A stretch of DNA of 64,000 nucleotides. It comes from Parvibaculum sp045863935. GTDB taxonomy: Bacteria > Pseudomonadota > Alphaproteobacteria > Parvibaculales > Parvibaculaceae. The DNA lies in assembly GCF_045863935.1 (NCBI RefSeq), contig NZ_BTVP01000001.1:124001-188000 (forward strand). The letters run 5' to 3'. Position 1 is the stretch's first letter. Each line of letters opens with the position of its first letter. The position numbers and the translations under genes are program-made. This document shows, in pieces, positions 33,539 through 42,364 of the stretch. A model generated the notes under the pieces. That model saw only the letters and a list, made by a program, of their open reading frames with translations, ran no database searches and was not told the DNA's origin.

Positions 33539-34894
33539 ATGAAAAGGACTACCTTGTTGGTGTCCGCCCTTGCGACAGCCGTGTTCGCAACCGGCGCGCT
33601 CGCCAAGGTTCCGGAAGCCCAGGTGAATCGTCTGGGTCAGGACCTCACCCCGATGGGGTCGGAGAAGGCCGGCGATGGCGATATTCCTGCATGGACCGGC
33701 GGCCTTGCCACCGTGCCGAGCAATGTCAGCTACAAGCCGGGCGACAAGCTCGCCGACCCCTTCGCCAGCGATCCGGTCAAATACACGATCACCGGCGGCA
33801 ATGCGGATCAGTACGACGATGTCCTGACACCGGGTTACAAGGCCCTGCTGAAGGCCTATCCGACCTACAAGATGAATGTCTACGAATCGCGCCGCTCCTG
33901 CGCCTTCCCGGACAAGTTCTATCAGGCCAACAAGCGCAACGCGGCTGTCGGCGAACTCGTCGGCGGCGGCGCGGGCGTCAGCGAAGCCATTTTCGGCTCG
34001 CCGTTCCCGATCGCGAACAACGCGCTCGAGATGATCTGGAACCACACGCTGCGCTATCGTGCTTTCAAAGTCGTGCGTCAGTTCGCGGCGGCGCCGGTCA
34101 CCCGCAGCGGTGACTACACGCTGCAGATCGTGCAGGACGAAGCCATCCTGCAGTGGTCGGATCCTTCCGCATCGCGCGCCGAGGATCTCGACAACATCTC
34201 GCTCTATTACATCGCCAACACCATTGCCCCGGCCCGTGCCGCGGGTAACGTGATCCTGGTGTATGAAGCCCTGAACGCCCAGATTCAGCCGCGCCAAGCC
34301 TGGCAGTACAGCCCGGGCACCCGCCGCGTGCGTCGCGCGCCGAACATCGCGTATGACAATCCCGGCACGAACTCCGACGGCCTGTCCACCTCGGACAGCT
34401 TCGACGGCTACAATGGTGCTCCGGACCGCTACGACTGGACCGTGCTCGGCAAGAACAAGCGGCTGATCGCCGTCAACGCCTATGTGGCTGAGTCAACTCC
34501 TTACAAGGAGTTCCTGAGCCCGCTTCACCTGAACCAGGACAAGGTGCGTTACGAACTGCGCCGTGTCTGGGAATTTGAGGGCAAGCTGCGCCCGGATACG
34601 CGCCACGTCTACTCGCGCCGCGTCTACCACAATGACGAGGACGCCTGGCAGATGGCGGCCGTGGAGCTTTATGACGGCCGTGGCCAGCTCTGGCGCGTGC
34701 AGGAAATGCAGCAGATCCAGCGCTACAACGTGCCGCTCTGCGGTTCGGCCGGCGAAATCGTGTACGACCTGCAGGCGGGCCGCTATCTGGCGCTCTCGAT
34801 GCAGAACGAAGAGCCCCCGGTGAACTACTTCGCCGACGAGCTGGACAAGAACCGCTACACGCCGAACGCGATCCGTCAGCTCGGCGTCCGCTAA
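33539..34894 (+). CDS. DUF1329 family periplasmic/outer-membrane protein
   Basis: 451 residues with a strong ribosome site (GGAGGG) and signal peptide (cut near ALA-KVPEA). The mature protein has the family signature LGQDLTPMGSEKAGDGDIPAW at its start and SPGTRRVRRAPNIAYDNP near 262. DUF1329 has a LolA/LolB-like fold by family knowledge, fitting a lipid or hydrophobic-ligand carrier working with the DUF1302 barrel. It has its own promoter region and terminator. Confidence 0.93.
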   Translation: MKRTTLLVSALATAVFATGALAKVPEAQVNRLGQDLTPMGSEKAGDGDIPAWTGGLATVPSNVSYKPGDKLADPFASDPVKYTITGGNADQYDDVLTPGYKALLKAYPTYKMNVYESRRSCAFPDKFYQANKRNAAVGELVGGGAGVSEAIFGSPFPIANNALEMIWNHTLRYRAFKVVRQFAAAPVTRSGDYTLQIVQDEAILQWSDPSASRAEDLDNISLYYIANTIAPARAAGNVILVYEALNAQIQPRQAWQYSPGTRRVRRAPNIAYDNPGTNSDGLSTSDSFDGYNGAPDRYDWTVLGKNKRLIAVNAYVAESTPYKEFLSPLHLNQDKVRYELRRVWEFEGKLRPDTRHVYSRRVYHNDEDAWQMAAVELYDGRGQLWRVQEMQQIQRYNVPLCGSAGEIVYDLQAGRYLALSMQNEEPPVNYFADELDKNRYTPNAIRQLGVR

Positions 34895-34913
34895 AGCGGA
34901 CTGGAAATGGCAA

Positions 34914-34945
34914 GGGCCGGGCCCCGGAAACGGGGTCCGGCCTTC
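34914..34945 (+). terminator. Terminator after the DUF1329 gene
   Basis: GGCCGGGCCCCG, GAAA loop, CGGGGTCCGGCC (12-bp stem with one G-U pair) followed by TTCT. The T-tract is short. Confidence 0.75.
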
Positions 34946-35182
34946 TGCTGTGCGAATGGCCGTCTCCAGCTGCCGCCCCGTTTAACCTTGTTTTACGGGC
35001 GGTGCCGGAATCGGGCGAGAGTCCAAGACGGATCGCGAAATTTGCGCTATAAGAACGGAAAACGGCTATAACAAACCAAGAAAACAGGAAGCGCGCCGCC
35101 TGGCGGCATCGGGGCTCGGGGGAAACCGGGAGCGGTGCAGTTGCGGCGGCCAGAAACGCCCGAGTGCAGGAGCCTAGGTAAA

Positions 35183-36268
35183 ATGTCTTCGTTTTTTTCC
35201 CGGATCGTATCGAGCGGGGCACCGCGTCTGCGGCTCATGTCCCTTGCCGGCGCGTGCGCCATTGCGCTGGCGCTCACCAGTTTCGGCCCGCGGCCTGCTG
35301 CCGCCCAGGAGGAGGCCGCTTCGTCCGATGTCGAGTATGCGGTTCCGTCCGATCTTGCGGCCGAATCGCTGCTGCTTGACGCGACCTATGCGGGCGACCG
35401 GCTGGTCGCCGTCGGCGAGTTCGGCCACGTCGTGCTGTCGGACGATCGCGGCGTCACCTTCCATCAGGCCAAGACTGTCCCGACGCAGTCGACGCTGACC
35501 GGCGTGACTTTCGTAAACAAGGATCTCGGCTTTGCCGTCGGTCACGATGCGACGGTCATTCGCACGACGGATAGCGGCGAGACATGGGAGCTCGTCTACA
35601 ACGACAGCGAATCCGAAATGGCCTTCATGACGGTCTATTTCGAAAACGAGAAGCGCGGCTTTGCGATGGGCGCCTTCTCCTTCATCGTCGAAACGAATGA
35701 CGGTGGGGAGACTTGGGAAGAGCGCTCGCTGAGCGACGGCCTGCTCGACGACTACCATCTCAACAAGCTCTTCTCCGACAAGGATGGCGATCTGTTCGTC
35801 TCCGCCGAGTTCGGCGTCGTCTATCATTCGACCGACAAGGGCCGCACCTTCAACCGGATCCAGACTCAGTATGAAGGCTCCTTCTGGGGCGGGTTCGGCA
35901 TGTCGGATGGTTCGGTCATGGTGTTCGGCATGCGCGGCAACGCGTTCCGCTCCTATGACAAGGGCCAGACCTGGGAGAAGGTCGACACCGGCACGGACAA
36001 GTCGATCGCTGGCGGCGTGCAGCTCGGCAGCGGCAAGATCGTCCTTGTAGGCCTGCAGGGCTATGTCGGCTATAGCGACAATGGCGGCAAGAGCTTCACG
36101 GAAGTGACTCGCTCCGACCGTCTCGGCTATGCGGCGGTGACCGACGGTCCCGACGGGCAGATCGTTGTCTTCGGCGAGCCCGGCGCGAAGGTGATGCCCG
36201 ACGACATGGAAAAGGCACGTGAAGCCGTCGGCGCAAAGATCACGGCGCAGGCCGACAGCGACAGCTGA
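35183..36268 (+). CDS. YCF48/BNR-repeat beta-propeller secreted protein
   Basis: 361 residues from ATG 35183 with a long signal peptide (cut near AAA-QEEAA). At least five BNR/Asp-box-like repeats are visible, such as DDRGVTFHQA, TDSGETWELV, NDGGETWEER, TDKGRTFNRI, YDKGQTWEKV and DNGGKSFTEV, forming a YCF48-type propeller. This family accompanies DUF1302/DUF1329 and usually an RND transporter; no RND gene follows here. Upstream, GCTATAAC near 35066 may be a -10 box. Confidence 0.9.
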   Translation: MSSFFSRIVSSGAPRLRLMSLAGACAIALALTSFGPRPAAAQEEAASSDVEYAVPSDLAAESLLLDATYAGDRLVAVGEFGHVVLSDDRGVTFHQAKTVPTQSTLTGVTFVNKDLGFAVGHDATVIRTTDSGETWELVYNDSESEMAFMTVYFENEKRGFAMGAFSFIVETNDGGETWEERSLSDGLLDDYHLNKLFSDKDGDLFVSAEFGVVYHSTDKGRTFNRIQTQYEGSFWGGFGMSDGSVMVFGMRGNAFRSYDKGQTWEKVDTGTDKSIAGGVQLGSGKIVLVGLQGYVGYSDNGGKSFTEVTRSDRLGYAAVTDGPDGQIVVFGEPGAKVMPDDMEKAREAVGAKITAQADSDS

Positions 36269-36295
36269 TCGGGCTCCCGACTTCCGGCAATCGAG

Positions 36296-36326
36296 AACCC
36301 CGGCCCTGGTGCCGGGGTTCTTTTTT
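36296..36326 (+). terminator. Terminator after the YCF48-like gene
   Basis: AACCCCGGC, 6-nt loop, GCCGGGGTT (perfect 9-bp stem) then CTTTTTT. Strong rho-independent terminator. Confidence 0.93.
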
Positions 36327-36415
36327 GCGCTGCTTCCGGAACGCTTTTCTTTGGACCGCGCGCGGGCCACAATCGATCCAAGAGCTCGCACAAGAGCCGG
36401 GCCGAGGGAGAGAGC

Positions 36416-37219
36416 ATGACGGAGAAGATCGATTTCGCGCGCTATACGCGTATCAAGGCTAGCCGAAAAGGCCGCGTGCTGACGCTGGCGCTCAGCAATC
36501 CGGCGCTGATGAACGCCGTGGACGGCGAAATGCACCGCGAGCTTTCCCGCATCTTTCTCGATGCCGCCGACGATCCGGATTCGGACGTCGTCGTTCTTAC
36601 CGGCGAAGGCGATGCCTTCTCGGCGGGCGGCGATTTGAACTGGATGAAGCGCGGCTTCGAGGCGGGCGAGAAGGGGCCCGATGCGGCCGAGGCCAAACGC
36701 ATCGTCTTTTCCCTCCTCGATCTCGAAAAACCCATTATCGCGAAAGTGCGCGGCCCTGCCGTCGGGCTTGGGGCGACAATCGCCCTCATGTGCGACGTGA
36801 TCTTCGCAAGCGACAATGCGCGCTTCGCCGATCCTCATGTGCGTGCCGGCATCGTGGCGGGCGATGGTGGCGCGATCATCTGGCCACAACTCGTCGGATA
36901 TGCGCGTGCCAAGGAATATCTGATGACGGGCGATCCTGTGCCTGCCGTGGAAGCCGAGCGCATCGGTCTCATCAATCATGTGGCGCCCGATGCCGAGCTC
37001 GATGCCCGCGTCGAGGCCTTTGCCGACAAGCTGGCAGGCGGTGCGACCCAGGCGATCAAGTACTCCAAGGTCTCGGTGAATATCGGGCTGAAGCAGCTCG
37101 CTCATTCGATCCTCGATACGTCGATCGGCTATGAGATGCTCACCTTCACGACGGAGGATCACAAGGAAGCGGTGCGGTCCTTCCTCGAGAAGCGCAAGCC
37201 CGCCTTTACAGGACGTTGA
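36416..37219 (+). CDS. Enoyl-CoA hydratase/isomerase family protein
   Basis: 267 residues with the crotonase fold: SNPALMNAVDGEMHREL near 25, oxyanion-hole block GDAFSAGGDLNWMKRG near 66, and RGPAVGLGATIALMCDVIFA near 113, followed by DPHVRAGIVAGDGGAIIWPQ near 139. The second catalytic Glu of hydratases is replaced by Asp in VAGDGG, which some isomerase/hydratase members tolerate. First gene of an acyl-CoA degradation run, with the acyl-CoA dehydrogenase 15 bp downstream. Confidence 0.92.
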   Translation: MTEKIDFARYTRIKASRKGRVLTLALSNPALMNAVDGEMHRELSRIFLDAADDPDSDVVVLTGEGDAFSAGGDLNWMKRGFEAGEKGPDAAEAKRIVFSLLDLEKPIIAKVRGPAVGLGATIALMCDVIFASDNARFADPHVRAGIVAGDGGAIIWPQLVGYARAKEYLMTGDPVPAVEAERIGLINHVAPDAELDARVEAFADKLAGGATQAIKYSKVSVNIGLKQLAHSILDTSIGYEMLTFTTEDHKEAVRSFLEKRKPAFTGR

Positions 37220-37234
37220 GAGGTGGATGCCGCG

Positions 37235-38410
37235 ATGACAGACATGCCGCTCAACTTCGACGAGCCCGAGCATGTGCGCATGCTGCGCGAGACGACGCGC
37301 CGCTTTGTAGAGGCGGAAATGCCGCGCGAGAAGGCGCGAGAATGGGACAGGGGAAATATCTATCCCGCCGAGACAATGAAGAAGCTCGGTGCCATGGGCC
37401 TGATGGGGCTCACGGTCGAGGAGAGGTTCGGCGGTGCCGGCGTCGACATCTATGCGACGATGGCCGTGATCGAAGAAATTGCGAAACGCTCCGTCGCGGT
37501 TGCCTGCCCCTACATTATGGCGGTTTGCTACGCGGGCATGAACCTCGGCGAGAGCGCGAACGAGGAGCAGAAGCAGGAGCTGTTGCCGAAAGTCGCAGCA
37601 GGCAACCTTCTCTTCGCTTATGGACTTTCGGAACCCAATGTCGGCGGCGATCTTGCAACGGTGGAGACGACAGCGCGGCGCGAGGGTGACGAACTCGTCA
37701 TCAATGGCACGAAGCGCTGGTGTACCGGCGCGCATATCGCTGACTATATATTCTGCCTGTTGCGTTCAGGACCGAAGGAAGACAAATACAAGAATCTTTC
37801 CATCGTGCTGATCCCGCCCAAGCTTCCGGGCATCACCATCACGCCGCTCGGGCATCTCGGTATTCGCGGTGTCGAAACGAAGGACGTGATCTTCGAGGAT
37901 GTGCGCGTGCCTGCCGCGAATATTCTTGGCGGCGAGGCGATGTGGAACAAGGGCTGGAACCAGCTTGCGGGCCGTGCCCTCGAAGTGGAGAAGCTCGAAC
38001 TTTCCGCCTGCGCGCTCGGTCTTGCGGAGGCTGCACTTGCGGACGCCTGGCGTTACGCCGAAGAGCGCGTGCAGTTCGGACGCGCGATCGCCGGGCATCA
38101 GGCGGTGCGTCACACGCTGGCCGAAGCGCAGACGAAAGTTCGCGCCATGCGGCTCATGCTCTACAGCGCCGCCTGGCTCGCCGATCAGGGACGGCCTTGC
38201 TCTGTCGAAACCTCGATGGCAAAGCTCTTCTGCTGCGAAGGCGCGGCGGAAGTCACGCAGATGTGCATGCGCGTCACGGGCGCCTACGGACTTTCCGACC
38301 AGATGGACATGGAGCGCTATGTACGTGACGCAGTCAGCCTGCCGATCGTCGGCGGTTCGTCCAACATGCAGAAAAACAATATTGCGAACCGGTTGAAGCT
38401 CGGGGCCTGA
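37235..38410 (+). CDS. Acyl-CoA dehydrogenase
   Basis: 391 residues from ATG 37235 (a GTG at 37223 would add four). Family motifs: YGLSEPNVGGDLATVETTARR near 129 and KRWCTGAHIADY near 157 (FAD/substrate loop), RVQFGRAIAGHQAVRH near 278 and the C-terminal DAVSLPIVGGSSNMQKNNIAN near 370. It removes two hydrogens from acyl-CoA, passing electrons to ETF. Between the enoyl-CoA hydratase and a second dehydrogenase-family gene, implying a dedicated acid-catabolic operon. Confidence 0.94.
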   Translation: MTDMPLNFDEPEHVRMLRETTRRFVEAEMPREKAREWDRGNIYPAETMKKLGAMGLMGLTVEERFGGAGVDIYATMAVIEEIAKRSVAVACPYIMAVCYAGMNLGESANEEQKQELLPKVAAGNLLFAYGLSEPNVGGDLATVETTARREGDELVINGTKRWCTGAHIADYIFCLLRSGPKEDKYKNLSIVLIPPKLPGITITPLGHLGIRGVETKDVIFEDVRVPAANILGGEAMWNKGWNQLAGRALEVEKLELSACALGLAEAALADAWRYAEERVQFGRAIAGHQAVRHTLAEAQTKVRAMRLMLYSAAWLADQGRPCSVETSMAKLFCCEGAAEVTQMCMRVTGAYGLSDQMDMERYVRDAVSLPIVGGSSNMQKNNIANRLKLGA

Positions 38411-38424
38411 AAAGGGAGGGCGGC

Positions 38425-39618
38425 ATGACCGCAACGGAGACGGCGAAGAAGACAGGTGCAGACCTCCTCGCGGCTGCCGAACGCTTTGCGCCAGAGATTG
38501 CGGAGCGCGCGGCGGAGATCGAGGCAAACCGCTTCCTGCCGCAGGATATGGCGAAACGCTTCGCGGAAGCAGGTCTCTACCGGCTCTGCGTTCCGGAAGT
38601 CTATGGAGGGCTCGAGAGCCATCCCGGCGAGCTTGTGAAAGTGGTCGAGCGGATTGCGCAGGACGACGGATCGGCGGCATGGTGCGTCTTCATCGGCGCG
38701 ACATCGGGTGTCGTTGCCGCCTTTCTGGAGCCCTCCGAAGCGGAACGGATTTTCGGCGATCCATTCACCATTACCGCCGGCGTTTTCGCGCCGCGGGGCA
38801 AGGCGGTGCATGCAAACGAGGGTGGCGTCGACGGCTACCGCGTCACCGGCCGATGGCAGTGGGGCTCGGGCTCGCGCAATGCCTCGTGGATTTCCGGGGG
38901 TGCGCTCATCATCGGCGATGACGGGAAGCCCGAAATGGCCGCGGAAGGCCTGCCACAAAACCGGATGATGATGTTCCGGGCGGAAGACGTGCTGCTTCAC
39001 GATACGTGGGACGTCTCCGGCCTTTGCGGGACGGGCAGCACGGATTTCGAGGTAAAGGATCTCTTCGTGCCTGCAGCCCGGGCGGTAAGCCTCGTCAGCG
39101 ACAAACCGCTTGCGCGTCCGCTCTATTGTTTCCCGACCTTCGGGCTTCTCGGGATCGGCATTGCGGCGGTCTCTCTCGGTCTTGCGCGTGGCGCGATCGA
39201 TACGCTGGTGGAACTTGCGGGCGGGAAGACGCCGCAAGGTTCGTCGAAGCCGCTTGCGCTTCGCGCCAAGGCGCATCTCGACGTTTCGCAAGCGGAGGCG
39301 CTGACGCGTTCGGCGCGTGCCTTTCTGATGGAGACCGTCGAAGCGGCATGGGACGCGGCTACGAAGGATGGCGAGATCACCGTCGCCCATCGTCGCGACA
39401 TCCGCCTTGCGACGACGCATGCGGTGCAGTCGGCGGCGCGGGCTGTCGACCTCATGTACACGCTTGCCGGCGGCAGCTCGGTCTATCGCAATTCGCCTCT
39501 GCAGCGGCAGTTCCGCGACGTTCATGTCGCGACCCAGCACATGATGGTCTCGGACGCGACCTACGAGTTGACGGGGCGGCTGCTGCTCGGTGTGCCGACC
39601 AATACCGCCATGCTCTAA
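38425..39618 (+). CDS. Acyl-CoA dehydrogenase / flavin monooxygenase-like protein
   Basis: 397 residues. N-terminal acyl-CoA dehydrogenase helices (LPQDMAKRFAEAGLYRLCVPEVYGG) and a mid beta region (VTGRWQWGSGSRNASWISGG) fit the family, but the C-terminal part (HRRDIRLATTHAVQSAARAV, LQRQFRDVHVATQHMMVSD) resembles Acyl-CoA_dh_2, as in HsaA-like FMNH2-dependent hydroxylases. Both dehydrogenation and monooxygenation are therefore possible. 14 bp after the acyl-CoA dehydrogenase. Confidence 0.86.
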   Translation: MTATETAKKTGADLLAAAERFAPEIAERAAEIEANRFLPQDMAKRFAEAGLYRLCVPEVYGGLESHPGELVKVVERIAQDDGSAAWCVFIGATSGVVAAFLEPSEAERIFGDPFTITAGVFAPRGKAVHANEGGVDGYRVTGRWQWGSGSRNASWISGGALIIGDDGKPEMAAEGLPQNRMMMFRAEDVLLHDTWDVSGLCGTGSTDFEVKDLFVPAARAVSLVSDKPLARPLYCFPTFGLLGIGIAAVSLGLARGAIDTLVELAGGKTPQGSSKPLALRAKAHLDVSQAEALTRSARAFLMETVEAAWDAATKDGEITVAHRRDIRLATTHAVQSAARAVDLMYTLAGGSSVYRNSPLQRQFRDVHVATQHMMVSDATYELTGRLLLGVPTNTAML

Positions 39619-39711
39619 CCCAATGAAATAGAAGAGTCTTTTCGTGGCTTTCGCCGCTCCGTGCGGCGCTGTAGGGTCGCCGCATTCCGAAACATCAAGG
39701 ACAGGAAGACT

Positions 39712-40497
39712 ATGGCAAAGGAAAGAAAGGGCCGCGTTGAAGGCAAGATGGCTTTCGTGACCGGCGGGGCGCAGGGGCTCGGCAAGGCGTCCGCCATCAT
39801 GCTCGCGCGCGAGGGCGCAAAGGTGACGCTCGCCGATATCAACGAGAAGGGTGCGGCGGAAGTTGCGGCCGAGATCAATTCCGAGCATCCGGGCGCGGCC
39901 TTTGCGGTCGGACTCGACGTCACGCGCGAAGACCATTGGAAGGAAGCGCTTGCCGAGGCCAACAAGGCGATGGGCGGCATCAATGTGCTTTTCAACAATG
40001 CCGGTATCGGCGGCGGCACGACGGTCGAGGACACCGATTTCGAGACCTTCAAGAAGGTCCAGGCGGTCGACGTCGATTCCGTCTTTCTCGGCTGCAAATA
40101 TGCGATCCCCTACATTGTGCCGCATGCACCGGGCTCGATCATCAACACGTCGTCGATCGCGGGGCTGATCGCCGGGCACAACATGGCCGCCTACAACGCG
40201 GCGAAGGCCGGCGTCTGGCTGCTGTCGAAGTCGGTCGCGCTTCATTGCGCGAAGCGGGGCTACAGGATCCGCTCGAACTCGATCCATCCGACCTTCATCG
40301 ACACGCCGATCCTCGACGGCATGGCGCGCGGAATGTCGAAGGAGGAGCTTGTGAAGAAGCTCGCGAAGCAGGTGCCGCTCGGTGTCGTCGGAGATCCGGA
40401 CGACGTCGCCTATTGCGTTCTTTATCTGGCCTCGGACGAATCGAAGTTCATCACCGGCTCCGAAATCAAGATCGACGGCGGCATTAGCGCCATGTAA
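39712..40497 (+). CDS. Short-chain dehydrogenase/reductase
   Basis: 261 residues from the ATG at 39712. Classical SDR: TGGAQGLGKA near 17 (TGxxxGxG), NNAGIGG near 95, Ser in NTSSIAGL near 146, YNAAKAG near 160 (YxxxK), and HPTFIDTPILDG near 195. NAD(H) is likely, judged by the Asp (ADI) after the second strand. It may act as the 3-hydroxyacyl-CoA or alcohol dehydrogenase of the preceding acyl-CoA operon, 93 bp upstream. Confidence 0.92.
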   Translation: MAKERKGRVEGKMAFVTGGAQGLGKASAIMLAREGAKVTLADINEKGAAEVAAEINSEHPGAAFAVGLDVTREDHWKEALAEANKAMGGINVLFNNAGIGGGTTVEDTDFETFKKVQAVDVDSVFLGCKYAIPYIVPHAPGSIINTSSIAGLIAGHNMAAYNAAKAGVWLLSKSVALHCAKRGYRIRSNSIHPTFIDTPILDGMARGMSKEELVKKLAKQVPLGVVGDPDDVAYCVLYLASDESKFITGSEIKIDGGISAM

Positions 40498-40526
40498 GGG
40501 CTTTCATGGCAGGCTGATCGGGTTGC

Positions 40527-40554
40527 GCCCCGGCTCTTGCGCCGGAGCCGGGGC
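40527..40554 (+). terminator. Strong hairpin after the SDR gene
   Basis: GCCCCGGCTC, 8-nt loop, GAGCCGGGGC: a perfect 10-bp stem 30 bp after the SDR stop. No T-tract follows (GGCCCC), so it may be a weak terminator or mRNA end-stabiliser rather than a true intrinsic terminator. Confidence 0.45.
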
Positions 40555-40576
40555 GGCCCCAAATTGGTCAGCAGCC

Positions 40577-41299
40577 ATGACACGCCGCATTCTCATCGTG
40601 CTCCATCAGGAGAGGTCCAGTCCCGGCCGGGTCGGTCAGGCGCTGGTCCGGCGCGGATGCGAACTCGATATTCGACGTCCCTCGCTCGGCGATCCCCTTC
40701 CAGCCAGCATGGAAGGCCACCACGCGGCCATCATTTTCGGTGGGCCGATGAGCGCCAATGACGACCTGCCCTTCATCAAGGCGGAAACCGGGTGGATCGG
40801 CGTTCCGCTCAGGGAGGAGAAGCCCTATCTGGGTATCTGCCTCGGGGCGCAGCTCATGGCGCGGCATCTCGGCGCCCGTGTCTATAGTCGCGAGGACGAG
40901 AGGGTCGAAGTGGGCTACTACCCGATCCGGCCGACGGGCGAAGGCCAGCATCTCTTCGACAATCCGCAATATGTCTATCAGTGGCATGCGCAGGGCTTCG
41001 ATCTTCCCTCAGGAGCGGTGCAGCTTGCGGAAGGCGACGAGTTTCCCGTCCAGGCGATGCGCTACGGGGCTCAGGCCTATGGCATCCAGTTCCATCCCGA
41101 ACTCACCACGCCGATGATGGATGCCTGGCTCACCTTTGCGAGCCACAGGCTGTCCCAGCCGGGCGCGCAGCCCGTCGAGCTGCACCGGAAGGGACGGGCG
41201 GAGCATGACGCCGCGCTCAGAGCCTGGCTCGGCCGCTTTCTCGATCGCTGGCTGCCGGCGGAAGCAGACGTGCCAAGGGGCGAGGCTGAGCCGGCCTGA
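40577..41299 (+). CDS. Class I glutamine amidotransferase (GMP synthase-like)
   Basis: 240 residues. Class I amidotransferase triad visible: GICLGAQLMARHLG near 90 (Cys), HAQGFDL near 138, and GIQFHPELTTPMM near 172 (His and Glu). The stand-alone GATase is of the type annotated as GMP synthase-like or gamma-glutamyl hydrolase in catabolic gene sets. It starts 80 bp after the SDR, and the tRNA-Ala gene is convergent downstream. Confidence 0.9.
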   Translation: MTRRILIVLHQERSSPGRVGQALVRRGCELDIRRPSLGDPLPASMEGHHAAIIFGGPMSANDDLPFIKAETGWIGVPLREEKPYLGICLGAQLMARHLGARVYSREDERVEVGYYPIRPTGEGQHLFDNPQYVYQWHAQGFDLPSGAVQLAEGDEFPVQAMRYGAQAYGIQFHPELTTPMMDAWLTFASHRLSQPGAQPVELHRKGRAEHDAALRAWLGRFLDRWLPAEADVPRGEAEPA

Positions 41300-41335
41300 G
41301 GCATGCGGGTGGATTTTCTGGGGGCTTCCGGAAAA

Positions 41336-41411
41336 TGGTGGAGCCGAGCGGGATCGAACCGCTGACCTCCTCATTGCGAACGAGGCGCTCTCCCAACTGA
41401 GCTACGGCCCC
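41336..41411 (-). tRNA. tRNA-Ala (anticodon CGC)
   Basis: 76 nt with encoded CCA on the minus strand. Acceptor GGGGCCG pairs with CGGCTCC (one G-U); D-arm GCTC AGTTGGGA GAGC; anticodon arm CCTCG-TTCGCAA-TGAGG gives CGC, reading GCG; T-arm GCGG TTCGATC CCGC. Confidence 0.96.
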
Positions 41412-41728
41412 GGAGCCCTGCGCTTTTTCATGCGCCGGAGGCCGCTTATTAGGCGGCAGCGAGCGAGGTGTCAAGAGAGGCGTCCGCGGAAGCAATCGGG
41501 AGAGCCCGAATGTCCTTTGTCCTTGTTGCCCCCGGACCGGAGCCGGCGCCGTCCGGCGGTCCGGTTTGTGCGCCGCAAGCGGGACCGGGCGGCAAAGCTC
41601 TCCTTGAACAGGCCCTCCCCGGCGGTTACATCTCATGGAGGCGAGCTATCCGGCACCCCGTTTCCGGCTGTTTCCCGGCCGTCCGCGTGAGCCGTCCCCT
41701 CCCAAAAACCAGCAACCGGCGAGCCCCC
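41412..41728. other. Gap between tRNA-Ala and the YggT gene
   Basis: 317 bp with no supported gene; the in-frame extension of yggT into it reads as Pro/Gly/Arg-rich noise. It must contain the tRNA promoter (minus) and the yggT promoter (plus), but no clear boxes or repeats are seen. Confidence 0.4.
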
Positions 41729-42031
41729 ATGATTGCTCTTCTGAACCTGATCGACACGCTCATCACTCTCTATATCTGGGTGATCATCATTGGCGTTGTG
41801 CTGAGCTGGCTCATCGCCTTCAACGTCATCAACACGCATAATCGCTTCATCTATATCGCGGTGGACACGATCAACCGGCTTACCGAGCCGGTCTTGAGGC
41901 CGATCCGCAATTTTCTGCCCAATCTGGGCGGTCTCGATGTGTCGCCGGTCATCCTGCTGCTGGCGCTCTTCTTCGTGCAGAATCTCATCCGCTACGACGT
42001 TCCGATGTGGCTCGGCGCTGGCCGCTACTGA
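41729..42031 (+). CDS. YggT family membrane protein
   Basis: 100 residues starting MIALLNLIDTLITLYIWVII. Two hydrophobic helices flank the conserved YggT block NRLTEPVLRPIRNFLPNLGGLDVSP near 50-75. Family members are integral membrane proteins linked to osmotic adaptation in E. coli and division-site genes elsewhere. Followed 6 bp later by the DUF167 gene, a pairing conserved widely. Confidence 0.92.
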   Translation: MIALLNLIDTLITLYIWVIIIGVVLSWLIAFNVINTHNRFIYIAVDTINRLTEPVLRPIRNFLPNLGGLDVSPVILLLALFFVQNLIRYDVPMWLGAGRY

Positions 42032-42037
42032 CGCCCG

Positions 42038-42364
42038 ATGCTTGTCAGGCCTGCAGCGGGCGGCGTGACGGTTCGGTTGCGGGTGACGCCGCGCGGCGGA
42101 AGCGACCGGATCGATGGGCGCGGAGAGGATGCGAACGGAGAGCCGCATCTCAAGCTCCGCGTCTCGGACGTGGCGGAGAAGGGCAAGGCGAACGCCGCCG
42201 TGCTGAAACTTCTCGCGAAGGCCTGGGGGGTGCCGCGCTCCTCGCTCTCGATTGCATCGGGCGAGACGGGGCGAAACAAGACAGTTGCGGTGGCGGGCGA
42301 TCCCGCGGACCTCAAGGCCCGGATAGAAGCCTGGCTCGAAAGCCTCCCGGAAAGACCGAAGTGA
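42038..42364 (+). CDS. DUF167/YggU family protein
   Basis: 108 residues with the family block RVTPRGGSDRIDG near 12 and KLRVSDVAEKGKANAAVLKLLAKAWGV near 35, then SLSIASGETGRNKTV. Small alpha/beta protein of unknown role that almost always follows YggT. The stop codon overlaps the ATG of a 51-residue frame (TGATG). Confidence 0.93.
   Translation: MLVRPAAGGVTVRLRVTPRGGSDRIDGRGEDANGEPHLKLRVSDVAEKGKANAAVLKLLAKAWGVPRSSLSIASGETGRNKTVAVAGDPADLKARIEAWLESLPERPK

Noticed and set aside
35174..37735. 853-codon open frame antisense to the YCF48-like, enoyl-CoA hydratase and acyl-CoA dehydrogenase genes
   Set aside because: It crosses three real genes and a strong terminator on the other strand and has low-complexity composition.
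40527..40554. Intrinsic terminator in the strict sense after the SDR gene
   Set aside because: The stem is perfect but no T-tract follows; listed only as a low-confidence hairpin.
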